DNA of 64,000 bases from Mycolicibacterium cosmeticum. GTDB lineage: Bacteria > Actinomycetota > Actinomycetes > Mycobacteriales > Mycobacteriaceae. A program made the translations under genes and the position numbers. Each line of letters begins with the position of its first letter. Positions within the stretch are counted from its first letter, which is position 1. The notes beneath the pieces were generated by a model. It saw nothing but the letters and a program-made list of their open reading frames with translations. It did not search any database and had not been told where the DNA came from. Shown piece by piece: positions 29,296 to 38,043 of the stretch. The DNA lies in assembly GCA_016197365.1 (NCBI GenBank), contig JACPVS010000004.1, forward strand, positions 1 through 64,000, written 5' to 3'.

Positions 29296-29991
29296 GTGCT
29301 AACTGCGGCAGCAAGCGTCGATCGCGTCCATATCGTCAGCGGAAAAGTCTGGGTCAAACTCAAGGCCTTTCTGCTCGATGGGCTACTCCGACCCGAGCGG
29401 CCGATGAACATGCACCGGTTCGGTACGTATTACGGCGGTTGGTGGATAGCCGAAGTGGCCCCGAACAAGGGCGCCGCCATCTGTGTCGGTGCGGGAACCG
29501 ACATCTCTTTCGATCTTGAACTGCACCGACTCGGCTACCGCGTGTACACCGTCGATCCGACGCCGAGGGCCGTGCAACACGTCCAAAAGTACGCCGGTGA
29601 TGTGACATTCATTCCCGTCGGCGTCTGGCACGAATCCGGTGAAGTGACGTTCACCCCGTATCGGAAGCGGGAAGACTGTTGGTCGGTCGATACATCGGCC
29701 TCAGCTCACCAGGGCGACGGTGAAGGAACACATCGTTTCCCGGTGTTGAGTCTGAAGGATCTGGTCGCGCGTACCGACGAGCAGGATGTCGCGATCCTCA
29801 AGATCGACATCGAAGGCGCCGAGCACGCGGTGATCAAATCGATGGTGCGCGATGGAATCAAGCCCGCATGTTTCTGTGTCGAGTTCGACGATTTCGGGCT
29901 CTGGAAGGTGTTGTCCTCGCATCGCACCTTGGTGCAGTACGGGTACACGTTGATGCAAATCGAGAATCGCAATCTGATCTATCGCCTGTGA
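29296..29991 (+). CDS. FkbM-family SAM-dependent methyltransferase
   Basis: The 231 residues match FkbM-type O-methyltransferases: the SAM-binding region reads AAICVGAGTDISFDLELHRLGYRVYTVDPTPRA (glycine-rich loop then acidic residue), and LKIDIEGAEHAVIKSM near 173-188 is the family signature. FkbM enzymes often methylate sugars of polysaccharides and glycolipids. Start at GTG 29296 with GGAAGGAG seven bases upstream. The 109 bases before it have no gene. A second, distinct FkbM protein is encoded at 30818-31540, so the glycan may carry two methyl groups. The acceptor is unknown. Confidence 0.8.
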   Translation: MLTAAASVDRVHIVSGKVWVKLKAFLLDGLLRPERPMNMHRFGTYYGGWWIAEVAPNKGAAICVGAGTDISFDLELHRLGYRVYTVDPTPRAVQHVQKYAGDVTFIPVGVWHESGEVTFTPYRKREDCWSVDTSASAHQGDGEGTHRFPVLSLKDLVARTDEQDVAILKIDIEGAEHAVIKSMVRDGIKPACFCVEFDDFGLWKVLSSHRTLVQYGYTLMQIENRNLIYRL

Positions 29992-30037
29992 CCGACGCTG
30001 TTACGGGTTGACCTACGCCGACACCGGGAGGGGCAGC

Positions 30038-30817
30038 GTGGCCCGACGAGTGAGCGTGAACATCATCAGCGGTATCGTCGCGATCGCTGCGTTGATCGCC
30101 CTGGCCGCCGCCGTGGTGTGGGCCAGTGGACGCAATGAATTGGCCTCGGCGCCACACTCTCCCGCTGTACTGCCAGAACAACCGATCCCACTCAAGAAGT
30201 CCCGATTGGCCATGCCGGACGGCGCACGCATGAGAGTCGTGGTGCTGGGCGATCCCTATAACCCCACCGCTGACGTACCGCCGGGCCAGACCTGGGTTGA
30301 TCGTCTTCCCCAGGAAATGTGCCTCGACATCGTGCAGACGTCGGCTGACGGCGGCTACGCCATGCCGGACACCGGAGATCCCTCAGGATCCCCCGAGGGC
30401 GCCGGCGTACCGATCGACATCGACGCCACCAAACCGCAGATGTTGGTGGTCGGCGCGGCGGGAGCCGATGATGCGCAGTCGTCGCAACAGATCATCGGGA
30501 ACGCCAACCACACATTCAAAGCGCTGCGAAACGCGGTCGGCGCCGAGACGCCGATCATCGCGGTCGGGCCGGTCGCACCCCCAACCGGCGACGCCAAGGC
30601 ATTCGAGCGGGTGGCAACGGCTGTTTCCTACTCCGCCCGCATGTTTCATGTCGACTTCATCGACCCGGTGAAGGGGCAGTGGCTCACCAATCCGGAGATG
30701 TGGACCCCGGACGGCACTCAGCTCAGCGACGCGGGATCGGCTGAATACACCAAGCGGATGTCCGACGAGCTGGAGCACATGGGCGCGGCGCGATGCGCTC
30801 CCCAACCGCCCGGGTAG
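30038..30817 (+). CDS. Membrane-anchored SGNH/GDSL-like protein with degraded active site
   Basis: The 259-residue protein has one N-terminal TM (about 8-32) and an exported domain that aligns by eye with SGNH hydrolases: block I reads VVVLGDPYNP where GDS is expected, and the C-terminal block V reads TPDGTQLSDAG where D-x-x-H is expected. Both the nucleophilic Ser and catalytic His are therefore missing. Central segments (QMLVVGAAGADDAQSSQQI, PIIAVGP) keep the fold. It may bind the glycan or a partner rather than hydrolyse esters. The start at GTG 30038 is supported by GGGAGG six bases upstream; the frame is open from 30008. It ends one base before the convergent FkbM gene. Confidence 0.65.
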   Translation: MARRVSVNIISGIVAIAALIALAAAVVWASGRNELASAPHSPAVLPEQPIPLKKSRLAMPDGARMRVVVLGDPYNPTADVPPGQTWVDRLPQEMCLDIVQTSADGGYAMPDTGDPSGSPEGAGVPIDIDATKPQMLVVGAAGADDAQSSQQIIGNANHTFKALRNAVGAETPIIAVGPVAPPTGDAKAFERVATAVSYSARMFHVDFIDPVKGQWLTNPEMWTPDGTQLSDAGSAEYTKRMSDELEHMGAARCAPQPPG

Positions 30818-31540
30818 TCACTGCGATGTTCGCCGCCTGAACAACATGTCGACCTGGATGGTCTGCCCGTTCTCATCGGTGGCGTCGTTATACCGACGGA
30901 CCATGTCAAAGCCCCGATCCTGCAGCCAGCCGATCAGCTCGACGGCCAACACCTGTCCTTGATAGAGCTCGACGTACGAGCCTTCGGCGCAGACGTAGGT
31001 GAAGCTGTTCAGTAACTCGCCGCACGCGCGAAGTGCCTCCAATTCGTAACCCTGCACATCGAGTTTCAGCAGCGCAGGCTCGATGATTGCGTCGCCCGCC
31101 AGAAACTCATGAAGCGGACCCGTTCGCACTTCCTCGGTGCCGACTTCCCCGGTGCCGCGGAAAAGTCGTTCCTGTGTCGCACTGATCGGCAACAGCGACG
31201 ATGAGTCGTCGTGACCCGACACGTGCATCAACGTCTGGCCTGACTCGGGCGCCAATGCGACGTGGTGCAATGTCACTCGTCCCTCATCCGCGAAAAGTCG
31301 CCGGAACCGCGCGGCCGGTGCGGCAAGGGGTTCGAACGAGATGAGCCGCGCGGCCGGGAAAGCATGCAGCGCGAACAGGGTGAACTGACCGCGGTTCGCG
31401 CCGACATCGACAACGGTGCGAAAGTTGAATTCACGGAGCGCATCTTCATGATCCACGGTCGCCGCCACACCGTGTCTCATCAAAGCGACCCGGTACGGCT
31501 TCACTCGCATGATGGAGATCAGTTTTCGCACGCGTTTCAT
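30818..31540 (-). CDS. FkbM-family SAM-dependent methyltransferase (second copy)
   Basis: This 240-residue protein has the SAM-binding motif VVDVGANRGQFTLFAL (42-57), an acidic ribose-binding end (ISFEPL, 71-76) and the FkbM signature LKLDVQGYELEAL near 157-169. Its ATG overlaps the stop of the upstream glycosyltransferase gene by four bases, so the pair is translationally coupled and the enzyme probably methylates a sugar added by that transferase. It is not a close copy of the FkbM protein at 29296; the two share only family motifs. Confidence 0.82.
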   Translation of the reverse strand: MKRVRKLISIMRVKPYRVALMRHGVAATVDHEDALREFNFRTVVDVGANRGQFTLFALHAFPAARLISFEPLAAPAARFRRLFADEGRVTLHHVALAPESGQTLMHVSGHDDSSSLLPISATQERLFRGTGEVGTEEVRTGPLHEFLAGDAIIEPALLKLDVQGYELEALRACGELLNSFTYVCAEGSYVELYQGQVLAVELIGWLQDRGFDMVRRYNDATDENGQTIQVDMLFRRRTSQ

Positions 31541-32715
31541 CCAGTTCCGCCCTTCCGTGTCGTCCCTTCGACCACCGAGGCGAAGTCCAAAACGGTGTTG
31601 CGCGCGTCGAAGTTGTCGAGAAAGCAGGCACGGGCACGTCGCCGCATGTCAGCACGCTCGAAATCCTGCAGATCGATCCATCGTTGCAACAGCGTGACTG
31701 TGCCCTCGATCGTGTCCGGCTCCACCAGACCTGCGCCGCTGCTCTGGACTTCGCGCCAGATGTTCACCTTGTCGCTGATGAGGACAGGGCGCTCGCACGC
31801 AAGCGCTTCGGCAATCGCGATACCGAAGTTCTCCGAATGCGACGGCAACGCAAAGACATCCGCGAATCTGTAAGCGCCCCATTTCACGTCACCGTTCACC
31901 ATGCCGGTCCAGGTGATCCGATCCCCGATCCGCAGATCATCCGCGAGCGCCCTCAACGGGGCCTCCGTGCCCGCTTCGTCAGGTCCTGCCATGACCAGAT
32001 GCAACGTGTCGTCGAGATGGCAGGTCCTGGCGAATCCCTCAATCAACATGTCGCACCCCTTCTTTGGATGCAGCCTGCCGAGGAAGAGCACGACGCGCCT
32101 GTCTCTGAGGTGCGGGTACGCAGCCAGGAACGCTTCCGATTGCGCTGCCGGCTCACCTGGTGGATCGTCGATTCCGAGACGGGCGATCGCCTCCGTGGCC
32201 GCGAAGGGCAGAAATGCGGTGCGCGCGAGTGTCTTCTCTTCATCGCAGGTGAACAGCACTGCCTCCGCGTCGCGCAGCGTGCGGTGCTCGAACAGGCGCC
32301 AGTACAGCGTCTTCTTGACATGCTTACCCGGGTAGCGTTCCTCGAACCACGGATCCAGTGCGCCGTGAGTGAACAGGAAGTACGGCACCCCGATTCGGAG
32401 ACATTCCGCACGCACGGCCTGACTTTGGTACTGCCAGACGCCGTGCACGGCTACCGCGTCGAAATCCGTCGCATGCTGGCGCAGCCAGGTCCTGAGGCAC
32501 CGGGTATATCCATATCTTCCACGCGCTGGACCCAAGGCGTAGACGTGTCCGGGGACCTTCGCGAGCCACGGTTCGGATGACGCGTCCAGGGTGACCACCT
32601 CTACGGAGTGACCCAGATCGGTTAGGTTGCGGGTGAATTGGTTCACCACGACACAGGGACCGCCGTAGGCGGGATCGAGTGTGCGCGTGACTTGCAGCAG
32701 ACGCAGGGGCCGCAT
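31537..32715 (-). CDS. GT4-family glycosyltransferase
   Basis: The 392 residues form a GT-B glycosyltransferase of family GT4: N-terminal LLQVTRTLDPAYGGPCVVVNQF, a donor-binding VVLFLGRLHPKKGCDMLIEGF near 198-218, and the nucleotide-sugar motif SENFGIAIAEAL (ExxxxxxxE) near 300-311. The protein is predicted cytosolic and membrane-associated, where it would extend the lipid-linked repeat unit. GDP-mannose-type donors are common for this group, but donor and linkage cannot be told. Coupled by an ATGA overlap to the FkbM methyltransferase. Confidence 0.85.
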   Translation of the reverse strand: MRPLRLLQVTRTLDPAYGGPCVVVNQFTRNLTDLGHSVEVVTLDASSEPWLAKVPGHVYALGPARGRYGYTRCLRTWLRQHATDFDAVAVHGVWQYQSQAVRAECLRIGVPYFLFTHGALDPWFEERYPGKHVKKTLYWRLFEHRTLRDAEAVLFTCDEEKTLARTAFLPFAATEAIARLGIDDPPGEPAAQSEAFLAAYPHLRDRRVVLFLGRLHPKKGCDMLIEGFARTCHLDDTLHLVMAGPDEAGTEAPLRALADDLRIGDRITWTGMVNGDVKWGAYRFADVFALPSHSENFGIAIAEALACERPVLISDKVNIWREVQSSGAGLVEPDTIEGTVTLLQRWIDLQDFERADMRRRARACFLDNFDARNTVLDFASVVEGTTRKGGTG

Positions 32716-32815
32716 CGTCGAGGACTAACGGGTTCCGAACCGAAGGTAAGCGTTCAATCCGTGAACCTCCGACCGTTGCAGACGGCACCGACGCGATGAG
32801 TTTCACCATAGGGCA

Positions 32816-34057
32816 TCATCGGTGTGTTTCATCGCGATCGCGGTGACTGCGTAGCCACATGTGCACCGCCACCTGCCCCGCCAGAGCCATGATCGATCCC
32901 GACACGGCCACCGCTACCCCGATGGCGATCGCGCTCTGGAACCACAGTCCCGCGACCAGGCACGATCCCGCTTGAAACACCAAGTGCACCAGGCTCAACT
33001 GAAACACCGCGCGGCTCACGCCTCGCGACTGGAAGAAGGTGTACCCGCTGATCCGCCAAGCGGCGGCAGCACATTCGATACCGATGAAGGGCACCAACTG
33101 CCGGGTAGGCGCCCACGACTGTCCCAGGATCGTATTGCCCAACTGTTCGGGCACGCAGAGCAGCAGAACCGCAGCGCTCAGCGTCAGCGCCGACGTTGTC
33201 ACCGAGGTCCACACCAGTGTGCGCCACTGTCCTGCAGCCGTACTGCGACTCCGTAATGAATGCGGCACGAACACCATTGGTAACGCCGAGATCAACACGG
33301 TTATCGGACCGAAGAGCGTGAGTGCTCCACGGATACCTGCCGCTGCCGCGCCACCGACCGTCTCGAAGGCAGTGACGCTGACCAGCAAGCCACCCACCTG
33401 GCCCGCCGCCGGCAACGCACCAAAGCGCAACCTTGACGGGTAATACGTGCGCCACCAAGCGAAAATTCGGTACCACCGAGGGTGCAGTCGGGCCCAGATT
33501 GCGATGAGGAAGCCCGAAAGCAGCCCGGCACCACCCCAGATCAACACCGTGGTCGGCGCAGTGCTCGTGACTCCCACCCTGCCGGCAACGATGACGGCCA
33601 ACACGATGGTTGTCCACAGCGAGTCGGCAACCAGTGCGATGCCCGGCCTGCCCAGCGCAATCACGGCGATACGCAGGACGTCCTGCGCCAGCACAAAGGG
33701 AATGGACAGTCCGAATACCCACGCCATGTCCGTCTCGTTGAGAATCGCACCACCCACGGCCACAACGGCTCCGGCCACCAGTCCGGCGAGAAACGCCCAG
33801 CTGAGGGCGTAGCCGGCCTCAGCGGCGATGTCGTCCCTGCTCATGTGGCTGGTGAGCAACAGCGGCGTTCCCAGCGCACCCCGATTGAATCCCAGGCAAA
33901 CCATCACCACGGCGACCAAGAGTCCGATCAACCCGAACAGATCGGCTGAGGACGTCGTCGCCAGAGCCACGATCAGCAGCGCATTGCTCGCGCTCGAGAC
34001 GACCTGATCAGCCGTCGTGAGTACGGCGATGGTTCCGGAATCTCTAACAGTTTGCAT
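32816..34057 (-). CDS. Polysaccharide flippase-like membrane protein (Wzx/MATE-MVF type)
   Basis: The 413 residues are almost wholly hydrophobic with about 12 predicted TMs. The start TIAVLTTADQVVSSASNALLIVALA and the later GALTLFGPITVLISALPMVFVPHSL resemble the two repeated bundles of Wzx-type flippases. It would turn the lipid-linked repeat unit across the inner membrane for the Wzy-like enzyme at 27044. It is followed after 100 bases by the GT4-FkbM pair and probably belongs to the same leftward transcript. Sequence conservation in this family is low, so the call rests on topology and context. Confidence 0.75.
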   Translation of the reverse strand: MQTVRDSGTIAVLTTADQVVSSASNALLIVALATTSSADLFGLIGLLVAVVMVCLGFNRGALGTPLLLTSHMSRDDIAAEAGYALSWAFLAGLVAGAVVAVGGAILNETDMAWVFGLSIPFVLAQDVLRIAVIALGRPGIALVADSLWTTIVLAVIVAGRVGVTSTAPTTVLIWGGAGLLSGFLIAIWARLHPRWYRIFAWWRTYYPSRLRFGALPAAGQVGGLLVSVTAFETVGGAAAAGIRGALTLFGPITVLISALPMVFVPHSLRSRSTAAGQWRTLVWTSVTTSALTLSAAVLLLCVPEQLGNTILGQSWAPTRQLVPFIGIECAAAAWRISGYTFFQSRGVSRAVFQLSLVHLVFQAGSCLVAGLWFQSAIAIGVAVAVSGSIMALAGQVAVHMWLRSHRDRDETHR

Positions 34058-34173
34058 GTGGGCCTTGAAGATCAGACATGCCGCGCCCGCCTGTGCGGAG
34101 CACGCGCGCGCTCGCTGCCGACATCACCCTCCGGTCACATCACTGCTCGGCACAGCCCCGACGTCCTCGCTGA

Positions 34174-35154
34174 TCAGCCACCGGCCCGGCTTTCCGCCCA
34201 CACGTCTCTGAAACCGATCTGGGATCCGTCTGCCCCATTCGGCTGGAATGCGGCAAAAGTCGCGAACGGGCCTGCCCATTCTGCAAATCGCTGGTCTCGC
34301 ACGACCTTGCGTTCGCCGGTGGGCAACGACACCTCGACGCGCTCGCCCGCGATGGAAACCGAACAGTCATAGACGGTCTCGCTGTCAGCTTTCAGTGGTT
34401 TGGCGAAGGGCGCGGAGGCCAGGATCTCGCCCTCACTGGAGGCGATGTCGCCCTCGGCCTGCAAGCCCACACTCCACCCAGATCTCGATATCTGCAGCCG
34501 GACCGACCATGGCGGCGAGGCGACGTGCTGCGAGACGAACAACATGATCGAACCCGAGGGTTGATCCTTACCGGTGAAAGACCAGCTCGCACCGAAATTG
34601 GTGACCGGTGTGCCCAAACTGGGAGCGGTCAAGTAACTGGCGGTCGGGCCTTCGACGGTCGGATCGGTGGTGAGCAATCCGTTTCGTATGTGGAATCTCG
34701 CAGTGGGATCGCCGCCAGGCGTCGTGATGATCGTTGCGGTTCCGCTGCCGACCGCCAGGGGCGCGGGACCATCTTGCATCTGGGTGAAATCCAGTCTCGC
34801 CTCGGGATAGTGGAGGTCCTGATTCTGGTGACAGCCGCTGATGACCGACCCGAGGAGCACGGCGGCCAGCAGCTTTGGGCCGGGTCCAACAGCCGTCCGC
34901 AGCAGTACCGGTCGACGTTGCAGTCGAATTCGACCCTGCTCATGCCGGACAGAGGTGGGCCGAAGGAGCCTCGTGATGCATCGCCGCGGTATCAGCTCAT
35001 CCCCTCCCTCGAGCTCCTGACGGAGCACATCGCAGGATATCGGAGCGGCCTGTCGCTCAGGCGACGCTTCAATGGGTTTGGGTACCACCAATATCTCACG
35101 ACACCAGACGGCAGAGCGATCGTTACGGAGATGCCGGCGCATATGTCCGGACAC
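34174..35154 (-). CDS. Putative lipoprotein of unknown function
   Basis: The clear feature is a lipoprotein signal: LLAAVLLGSVISGC with lipobox V-I-S-G-C (Cys108 counted from the first ATG). The mature part of about 218 residues is rich in Gly, Ser and alternating hydrophobic residues (SYLTAPSLGTPVTNFGASWSF, GSIMLFVSQHVASPPWSVRLQIS), consistent with a beta-sandwich of LamG/concanavalin type. The start is unclear: 107 residues ahead of the lipidated Cys is too long, and no ATG/GTG/TTG lies close before the signal; GTG at 35028 shortens it somewhat. Given its neighbours it may bind or process the polysaccharide outside the membrane. I do not recognise a named family. Confidence 0.6.
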   Translation of the reverse strand: MSGHMRRHLRNDRSAVWCREILVVPKPIEASPERQAAPISCDVLRQELEGGDELIPRRCITRLLRPTSVRHEQGRIRLQRRPVLLRTAVGPGPKLLAAVLLGSVISGCHQNQDLHYPEARLDFTQMQDGPAPLAVGSGTATIITTPGGDPTARFHIRNGLLTTDPTVEGPTASYLTAPSLGTPVTNFGASWSFTGKDQPSGSIMLFVSQHVASPPWSVRLQISRSGWSVGLQAEGDIASSEGEILASAPFAKPLKADSETVYDCSVSIAGERVEVSLPTGERKVVRDQRFAEWAGPFATFAAFQPNGADGSQIGFRDVWAESRAGG

Positions 35155-35418
35155 ACTTATCAGCGGGGCAGCAGCAACTACGATGACCCTTGGTCGCTCA
35201 GCGACCCGACGACGGAGCGAGGTATCCCGATGTGGCCACGATCATGGACGCGGGGTCGCGCGAGGGGTCCACGACCGGACACCAAGCAGGAAGAAGAACG
35301 TCGTTGGCCGGTGATCGAAGCACTGGAGGCCGAGCGGGAACGGCGAGAGTCGGCCGGAGAGCGGAGACGGTAAGGGACGTGACCATGCAGAAGTGCACCG
35401 CTGGACCCGCACCGGACC

Positions 35419-36696
35419 ATGCCTGAAGGTCTGAGCCGAAGAAGTCTGATCCGATACGCACTTTTGGCCAGCGCGGGTGCCGGCGCCACTGCGTTCACCG
35501 TTCTGCACGGAGCCGCGGATCCCCGTCCGGCTCGCAGCGCACCGGGACCGGACCGCAAGATCTCGGACAGCTACACGGATTTTCGAGGAGTTCGCTCGGA
35601 CTGTGCAGTAACCGTTCTCGAAGGATTCGTGCCCGTCGATCAGGAATTACCCTGGGACACAACCGACCGCTGGCGGCTGTGCGCGGGTGCGCTCGCCGGC
35701 CAACGTGCAGGGTCGAGTTTCAACTCCTACAACGGACTCCATAATTCTCTCGAAGTGATCACCGTGGAATTCGAGTCTGACCTGACCGAGCTCGGTATTC
35801 ACTTCACCAACCGGGGCAACATGTGCTGCTGGGTCACGGTGGACGACCAGTTGATCAGCACCGGCCCGATATTCGCGATCCTTCCTGACGGAGAGTGCTC
35901 GGTACACGTCACCACCCCGTTTTCACCAGGCACCAAACACACGTGGAAAATTGGCTTACCGAAAGGCTATTGGCGGGGCCTGAGCACGAACCGCGACGCC
36001 GCATTTGTCCCGACACCACGAAAATTTCAACTGGCGATGGTCTCGGCATCGATCATCCAGGGGGTCGAGGTACAGAATGCGGCGGGGCCGGGCCTAGCCG
36101 GGGAACTGTCATCGTGGTCCCCGGCCGGCCAGATCGAAATGCGGTGCGGCATCGACGTATGGCGAATGGCTCAGGCTGCCACGGGCTACGGTGCCGAAGG
36201 AGATGGCTTCGGATCTGCCGGACTCTTCGGATCCGACGAACGCATATCGGCACTCGCAGCGATTCCCGGCCTGGACGCCATAGCCGTGTGGGACACCGGG
36301 TTGAGTGACGATACGAGCTCACCCGCTGCCATCGCCGGATTGATCGACGCCGCACAGTCCTGCTGGACCGCCATGAATCGAGCTCAACCCGGTGTTCCCC
36401 TGATTGTCATCGGATTTCACCGGCCGACGGCCAACCTCATCGGAACCGGCCTCGATACCGCCAATACGAGGCTCAAGGAAGCCGCTGAGCGCCACACAGG
36501 GGTGACGGCGTTCATCGATGCGTTCAACGAGTCGCCGATCACGGGTACAGGTCGTGACGGGTCACCCGCGTACGATGGGAACGCAGATTTGCTGGTGGCG
36601 TCCGATGGCGTTCATTTGACCGCTGCGGGGGCACAGGTGATGGGCGAATTCTTTGCGCAGAAGATCGGCGATGTGCTTGTCCCCGCGAAGGGATGA
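35419..36696 (+). CDS. Tat-exported SGNH/GDSL-type esterase-like protein
   Basis: The 425-residue protein begins with a twin-arginine signal (SRRSLIRYALLASAGAGATA). The mature part has an N-terminal beta-rich domain (about 45-195) and an SGNH domain from about 200: block I MVSASIIQG (the usual GDSITQG with Gly-Asp replaced, Ser kept), and block V SDGVHLTAAG near 394-403 with Asp and His of the triad intact. This layout recalls carbohydrate esterases that deacylate polysaccharides. It is divergent from the lipoprotein gene. Unlike the SGNH-like protein at 30038, this copy keeps Ser-Asp-His and is likely active. Substrate unknown; an acetyl group added by the cluster's own transferases is plausible. 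Confidence 0.75.
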   Translation: MPEGLSRRSLIRYALLASAGAGATAFTVLHGAADPRPARSAPGPDRKISDSYTDFRGVRSDCAVTVLEGFVPVDQELPWDTTDRWRLCAGALAGQRAGSSFNSYNGLHNSLEVITVEFESDLTELGIHFTNRGNMCCWVTVDDQLISTGPIFAILPDGECSVHVTTPFSPGTKHTWKIGLPKGYWRGLSTNRDAAFVPTPRKFQLAMVSASIIQGVEVQNAAGPGLAGELSSWSPAGQIEMRCGIDVWRMAQAATGYGAEGDGFGSAGLFGSDERISALAAIPGLDAIAVWDTGLSDDTSSPAAIAGLIDAAQSCWTAMNRAQPGVPLIVIGFHRPTANLIGTGLDTANTRLKEAAERHTGVTAFIDAFNESPITGTGRDGSPAYDGNADLLVASDGVHLTAAGAQVMGEFFAQKIGDVLVPAKG

Positions 36697-36732
36697 CACG
36701 AAAAGCCCCGTAGCAGAGTCCAACAATTCGCA

Positions 36733-36751
36733 CCGACCGGACACAGGTCGG
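36733..36751 (+). terminator. Short hairpin after the SGNH gene
   Basis: CCGACC (36733-36738) and GGTCGG (36746-36751) are perfect complements around a 7-base loop, 37 bases after the SGNH stop and before the next gene. It could be a weak terminator or an attenuator. Confidence 0.3.
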
Positions 36752-36801
36752 GTACACCGGCGGTACGCTACGACCGTGCAGTATTTGTTGCGGCTACTGC
36801 G

Positions 36802-38034
36802 TTGAAGCAGGTTGTTGTCAGTCGAAACGACTGTTTGTTCTCGGGCCATAGAGTCCGATATTTGGTCGGCCCACTGGACAACATCGATACTTCGCTCAGA
36901 TTGCGTGAGCGGCTTCGAAACATCGCCGCGGCCGGCCCGTCGAATCGGGTGGGCCTGTTTCCGGACCCCAGCTCACGACATTGGCGATTCGACCCGTCTG
37001 CGGGACCGGATTCGGTAGCTGTCATCGACCACCCCACGGTGGACGTGGGTGATCCGGGCAGCACGGTCACGAACTTCGCCGTTGCGCCCGGTTATCAAGC
37101 CCCGCTGCATATCTACCTTGCCAACCCCTGGTTGTTGATCGATTTCGACCACGGGCTGGGAGGTGGAAAACTCATGACAGAGCTGATCGCAGCGGTTACC
37201 TCCGACGTGCCGGCCTTCGCCGAGCCGCAGCCGAAGACCGATTGCCATAGCCCTGTTCTGCGTGCGTTCGCCCATACGGCGAGGGTCGCGCCGCGTGAGT
37301 TGATTCGCGCATTCGACCTGGAACGCGCACCGAACCAGCCCGCAAGTAGCGGGTCGTTCGACGAGTCCGCGGTGGTGGTGTACGCGCACAGCGACGCCGG
37401 ATTTCTTGCAGAGCTGCGGGCCCGCCGTGATCGCGAAATGTCCGGGGCATCCGTACTGGCAACGATCACCGCGGCGATGCTGGGCGCCTTGAACTCTGTC
37501 GGCATCACGACCGAGTCGGCCGTCGGCATCATGGTCGACTTGAGCCGGTATCTGCCGGAGGGAACTGGAACACTATCCAATTTTCTTGGCATTGCGCCTA
37601 TTTCGACATCACAGCCGTTCGACGCGCGGGACATCGGTGATCAGATCGACCGCTACACCAACGGCTACCGATCGCTGGTGCGGTACGGATTGGCGACGAT
37701 GGTCAACATGAGAAAGCCCACCGCCAAATCTGTCGTCAAGCAATGCGACAACGGCCGAGCACGACTGGTCGTCACCGATCACGGTGAAACGTCTGCGGCG
37801 CGCAAGATCCGATGGGCCGGCCCGGAGGGCGGGCGCGTATTCGTCAGGCATGCCCCCGTCGGCTATTCGAATCAGATCACGTTGGCCGTGAACAGGGTCG
37901 GCCACCAGTTGCACCTGAGCGCCTCGTTCTACGCCTGGCAGTTCGACCGCGACAGTGTCAGCGCCGCGCTGCGCCGAGTCGTCGCGGGTCCGATATCGCG
38001 AATTCCTGAGATCTGCGGACGAAGTCCCGACTGA
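36802..38034 (+). CDS. PapA/condensation-fold acyltransferase-like protein with altered HxxxD motif
   Basis: The 410 residues have the size and segment pattern of the chloramphenicol-acetyltransferase/condensation superfamily to which PapA and wax-ester synthases belong: HIYLANPWLLIDFDHGLGGGKLMTELI near 103-129 is the active-site region, and GIMVDLSRYLPEGTGTLSNFLGI near 235-257 is the second conserved block. The catalytic motif HHxxxDG is reduced to DHGLGGG: one His remains but the Asp is Gly. The start appears to be TTG at 36802 with no strong ribosome-binding site. It may acylate the polysaccharide or a glycolipid, or be a non-catalytic relative. The next gene converges on it. Confidence 0.62.
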   Translation: MKQVVVSRNDCLFSGHRVRYLVGPLDNIDTSLRLRERLRNIAAAGPSNRVGLFPDPSSRHWRFDPSAGPDSVAVIDHPTVDVGDPGSTVTNFAVAPGYQAPLHIYLANPWLLIDFDHGLGGGKLMTELIAAVTSDVPAFAEPQPKTDCHSPVLRAFAHTARVAPRELIRAFDLERAPNQPASSGSFDESAVVVYAHSDAGFLAELRARRDREMSGASVLATITAAMLGALNSVGITTESAVGIMVDLSRYLPEGTGTLSNFLGIAPISTSQPFDARDIGDQIDRYTNGYRSLVRYGLATMVNMRKPTAKSVVKQCDNGRARLVVTDHGETSAARKIRWAGPEGGRVFVRHAPVGYSNQITLAVNRVGHQLHLSASFYAWQFDRDSVSAALRRVVAGPISRIPEICGRSPD

Positions 38035-38043
38035 TCCGTTCTG

